A program made the position numbers and the translations under genes. From Acidobacteriota bacterium (GTDB lineage: Bacteria > Acidobacteriota > Polarisedimenticolia > QHYA01), in contig QHYA01000091.1 in assembly GCA_003223995.1 (NCBI GenBank), forward strand, positions 1 to 11,462: 11,462 nucleotides of DNA, given 5' to 3'. The notes beneath the pieces are model-generated. The model saw nothing but the letters and a program-made list of their open reading frames with translations, was not told where the DNA came from and did not search any database. Shown here piece by piece: positions 8,924 to 11,462 of this stretch; positions within the stretch are counted from its first letter, which is position 1, and every line of letters starts with the position of its first letter.

Positions 8924-11462
8924 ATGAACAAAACCTCAAGAAGACTCGCGGCGTCGCTTCTGTTCGTCGTGTCGTCGCTCGCAGCGTCGATCTTCCTCGT
9001 TGCCTCGTTGCTCGCGCTCAGGGCGGAGACCTCCAAGGATCGGGAGAAGGAGAAGACGTTCTCGGATCGGCTGGGGGGGATGGAGTTCCGTTGCATCGGC
9101 CCCTACCGCGGCGGTCGCGTGACCGCGGTCGCCGGAGTTCGGCACGATCCCCTCACCTATTACTTCGGCGGCACTGGCGGGGGCGTCTGGAAGACGATCG
9201 ACGGCGGGGCGAACTGGGAGCCGGTTTCGGACAAGGATTTCAAGACCGGGTCCGTGGGCGCGATCGCCGTGTCCGATTCCGACCCGAACGTTGTCTACGT
9301 CGGCATGGGCGAATCGCCAATTCGCGGCAACCACTCCCACGGCGACGGCGTGTGGAAATCGACAGACGCCGGCCGTTCCTGGACGAACGTGGGCCTCGGG
9401 GACACCCGCCAGATCGCGCGCGTACGGATTCACCCATCGAACCCGGATCTCGTCTACCTCGCCGCCCAAGGGCACTCGTGGAGTCCCAACGAGCAACGCG
9501 GCGTCTTCCGCTCCGGTGACGGGGGAAAGAACTGGCAGAAGGTGCTGTACGTCGACGACAAGACCGGGGCATCGGATCTCGCGATGGATCCCTTCAATCC
9601 GCGGATCCTCTACGCGGCGTTCTGGCAGGTGGTGCGCCGGCCGTGGGATTTCGTCAGCGGCGGTCCCGGCAGCAGCCTCTGGAAGTCCACGGACGGCGGC
9701 GACACCTGGAAGAAGCTGACCGAGGATCTTCCCGAGGAGACGCTCGGGCGGATTGGCGTGGCCGCATCGGCCGCCCGGCCCGGTCGCGTCTGGGCGATCG
9801 TCGAGGCGAAGAAGAAGGGCGGCCTCTACCTCTCCGACGACGGCGGGCGGAAATGGAAGCAGGTCAATGACGACCACAAGATCCGGGAGCGAGCTTGGTA
9901 CTACTCGTGGGTCTACGCTGATCCGAGGAATCCTGACGTCGTCATTCTCCCGAACGTGTACATGCACCGGTCGATCGATGGCGGAAAGACCTTCTCGAAC
10001 ATGCAGGTCCCGCACGGCGACAATCACGACCTCTGGATCGACCCGGACGACCCGCGCCGGATGATCCTCGGAAACGACGGAGGGGCGGCGGTCACGTTCA
10101 ACGGCGGAACGAGCTGGTCGACGCAGAACAACCAGCCGACGGCGCAGTTCTACCGGGTGGCGACCGATGAGCGGTTCCCATACTGGGTCTACGGCTCGCA
10201 GCAGGACAACTCCAGCGTCGGCATTCCGAGCGGCGTGCCGGGCGCCGCGATCGGCTTCAACGACTGGCACCCCGTCGGCGGCGGAGAAAGCGGATGGATC
10301 GCGCCGAGCCGAAAGGACCCCGAGGTCGTTTTCGCGGGGGAGTACGGAGGCCAGATCACCCGTTACGACCACCGCACCCGCGAAACACGCGTGATCATGG
10401 CCTGGCCTCAGCTCACCGGAGGGCGGGCGACGCGCGACCTGAAGTACCGCTTCCAGTGGAACGCGCCGATCCTCGTCTCACGTCAGGATCCCGACACCCT
10501 CTACCATGCCGCTCAGGTGCTGCTGCGCAGCCGCGACGAGGGCGAGACATGGGAGACGATCAGCCCGGACCTCACGCGCAACGACCCCGCGAAACAGGGC
10601 CGCTCGGGCGGCCCGATCACGACCGACGTCACGGGCGTCGAGGTCTATGACACCATCTTCGCCCTCGCCGACTCGCCCCACGAGAAGGGGGTGATCTGGG
10701 CGGGCACGGATGACGGCCTGCTGCATCTCACGCGCGACGATGGCAAGAGCTGGAAGAACGTCACGCCGACAGGGTGGCCGGAGTGGATCCAGGTCAACTC
10801 GATCGAGGTCTCGCCGCACGACAAGGCCACGGCCTACGTGGCGGCGACGATGTACAAGTTCGATGACTTCCGGCCGTACCTCTTCAGGACCACCGACTAC
10901 GGAGCAACCTGGACGAAGATCACCGCGGGGATACCGGACGGAGCGTTCACGCGCGTGATCCGCGAAGACCCCGTGCGGCGAGGGCTGCTCTTCGCGGGGA
11001 CGGAGACGGGCCTCTATGTCTCGTTCGACGACGGCGCCTCGTGGCGGGCCTTCCAGCGAAACCTTCCCGCGACACCGATCACCGATCTCGCGATCAAGAA
11101 CGGCGATCTCGTCGTCGCGACGCAGGGCCGGTCGTTCTGGATTCTCGACGATCTGACGCCGCTGCGGCTGTGGGAAGACGCCATCGAGCAAGCTGGCGCC
11201 CGCCTCTTCCCTCCCCGGCCGACTCCGCGGTTTCAGACCGAGACCGTGTCCGAGGAGGACGAACGGCCGCGCAACGTCGGCACGAACATGCCCGACGGCG
11301 TCGTCGTCAACTTCTGGCTGAAGCAGAAGCCCGGAAAGGACGAGGTCGTGACGCTCGAGATCCTGTCGGGGGACAAGGCCATCCGGAAGCTGTCGAGCGA
11401 GAAGAAGGAGCTCGAGGGGGAACTGAAGGAACGGCTCGAGCGGGAGGAGGAGCGCAAGGACC
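8924..11462 (+). CDS. Exported BNR/Asp-box (sortilin/VPS10-like) beta-propeller protein, 3' end cut by window
   Basis: The frame is open from ATG 8924, behind GGAGGGGGG, to the window end: 846 codons, incomplete at the C-terminus. Residues 1-36 carry a long hydrophobic export signal or N-terminal anchor. From about residue 50 the protein is a chain of propeller blades. I count eleven Asp boxes (S/T-x-D-x-G-x-x-W/F) around D93, D148, D199, D257, D306, D352, N393, D538, D605, D658 and D702, enough for two propellers, with a degenerate stretch at 400-530. It opens with the family's MEFRCIGPYRGGRV (62-75). GRSFWILDD (about 732-740) closes the propeller part. A beta-rich domain begins near 790, and the window ends in a Lys/Glu-rich helical stretch. 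Relatives of about 1,000-1,100 residues are often labelled glycosyl hydrolase or sortilin-like, but no enzyme activity can be claimed; Asp boxes are structural. Likely a periplasmic or surface protein. Confidence 0.92.
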   Translation, partial: MNKTSRRLAASLLFVVSSLAASIFLVASLLALRAETSKDREKEKTFSDRLGGMEFRCIGPYRGGRVTAVAGVRHDPLTYYFGGTGGGVWKTIDGGANWEPVSDKDFKTGSVGAIAVSDSDPNVVYVGMGESPIRGNHSHGDGVWKSTDAGRSWTNVGLGDTRQIARVRIHPSNPDLVYLAAQGHSWSPNEQRGVFRSGDGGKNWQKVLYVDDKTGASDLAMDPFNPRILYAAFWQVVRRPWDFVSGGPGSSLWKSTDGGDTWKKLTEDLPEETLGRIGVAASAARPGRVWAIVEAKKKGGLYLSDDGGRKWKQVNDDHKIRERAWYYSWVYADPRNPDVVILPNVYMHRSIDGGKTFSNMQVPHGDNHDLWIDPDDPRRMILGNDGGAAVTFNGGTSWSTQNNQPTAQFYRVATDERFPYWVYGSQQDNSSVGIPSGVPGAAIGFNDWHPVGGGESGWIAPSRKDPEVVFAGEYGGQITRYDHRTRETRVIMAWPQLTGGRATRDLKYRFQWNAPILVSRQDPDTLYHAAQVLLRSRDEGETWETISPDLTRNDPAKQGRSGGPITTDVTGVEVYDTIFALADSPHEKGVIWAGTDDGLLHLTRDDGKSWKNVTPTGWPEWIQVNSIEVSPHDKATAYVAATMYKFDDFRPYLFRTTDYGATWTKITAGIPDGAFTRVIREDPVRRGLLFAGTETGLYVSFDDGASWRAFQRNLPATPITDLAIKNGDLVVATQGRSFWILDDLTPLRLWEDAIEQAGARLFPPRPTPRFQTETVSEEDERPRNVGTNMPDGVVVNFWLKQKPGKDEVVTLEILSGDKAIRKLSSEKKELEGELKERLEREEERKD

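Noticed and set aside
8936..10372. Long minus-strand open frame (478 codons) across the propeller gene
   Set aside because: The plus strand encodes repeated Asp boxes; the antisense product has no recognisable domain or ribosome binding site.

Overview
The window is GC-rich with a strong preference for G or C at third codon positions. It carries protein types common in Acidobacteriota and similar soil or sediment lineages: HAF-repeat proteins, Cys-rich-tailed secreted proteases, bacterial Kazal-like peptides and large BNR/Asp-box proteins. Placement in Acidobacteriota or a neighbouring phylum is inferred from gene content only. I found no rRNA, tRNA, CRISPR array, insertion sequence or phage gene.

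Layout. 1-247: no supported gene, ending in a small hairpin and a good ribosome binding site. 248-1744 (+): RNase II/R-family exoribonuclease of the short, DrII-like type. 1805-4588 (-): a 927-residue GH63/MGH1-like cytoplasmic glucosidase, convergent with the RNase gene. 4589-4790: divergent intergenic region. 4791-5356 (+): exported HAF-repeat protein broken by two frame changes and an apparent internal loss. 5488-7110 (+): lysyl-endopeptidase-like secreted serine protease; its Cys-rich C-terminal tail continues in another frame to 7420. 7583-7819 (+): 78-residue exported Kazal-like peptide. 7897-8649 (+): HAD-superfamily hydrolase with an altered motif I. 8650-8923: non-coding gap. 8924-11462 (+, cut by the window end): very large exported BNR/Asp-box beta-propeller protein.

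From 4791 onward all genes lie on the plus strand, and four of the five encode exported proteins (HAF, protease, Kazal peptide, propeller). The gaps are long and each gene has its own ribosome binding site, so this looks like a neighbourhood of secreted proteins rather than a tight operon. The closest thing to a functional module is the protease followed by the Kazal-like peptide, a possible protease/inhibitor pair. The RNase and the glucosidase are cytoplasmic and show no clear link to the rest.

Three reading-frame changes, all of the same sign, fall within about 1.8 kb (5154-6934), while the long genes on either side are clean. This is either local gene decay or local sequence error. I see no convincing undescribed multi-gene system.
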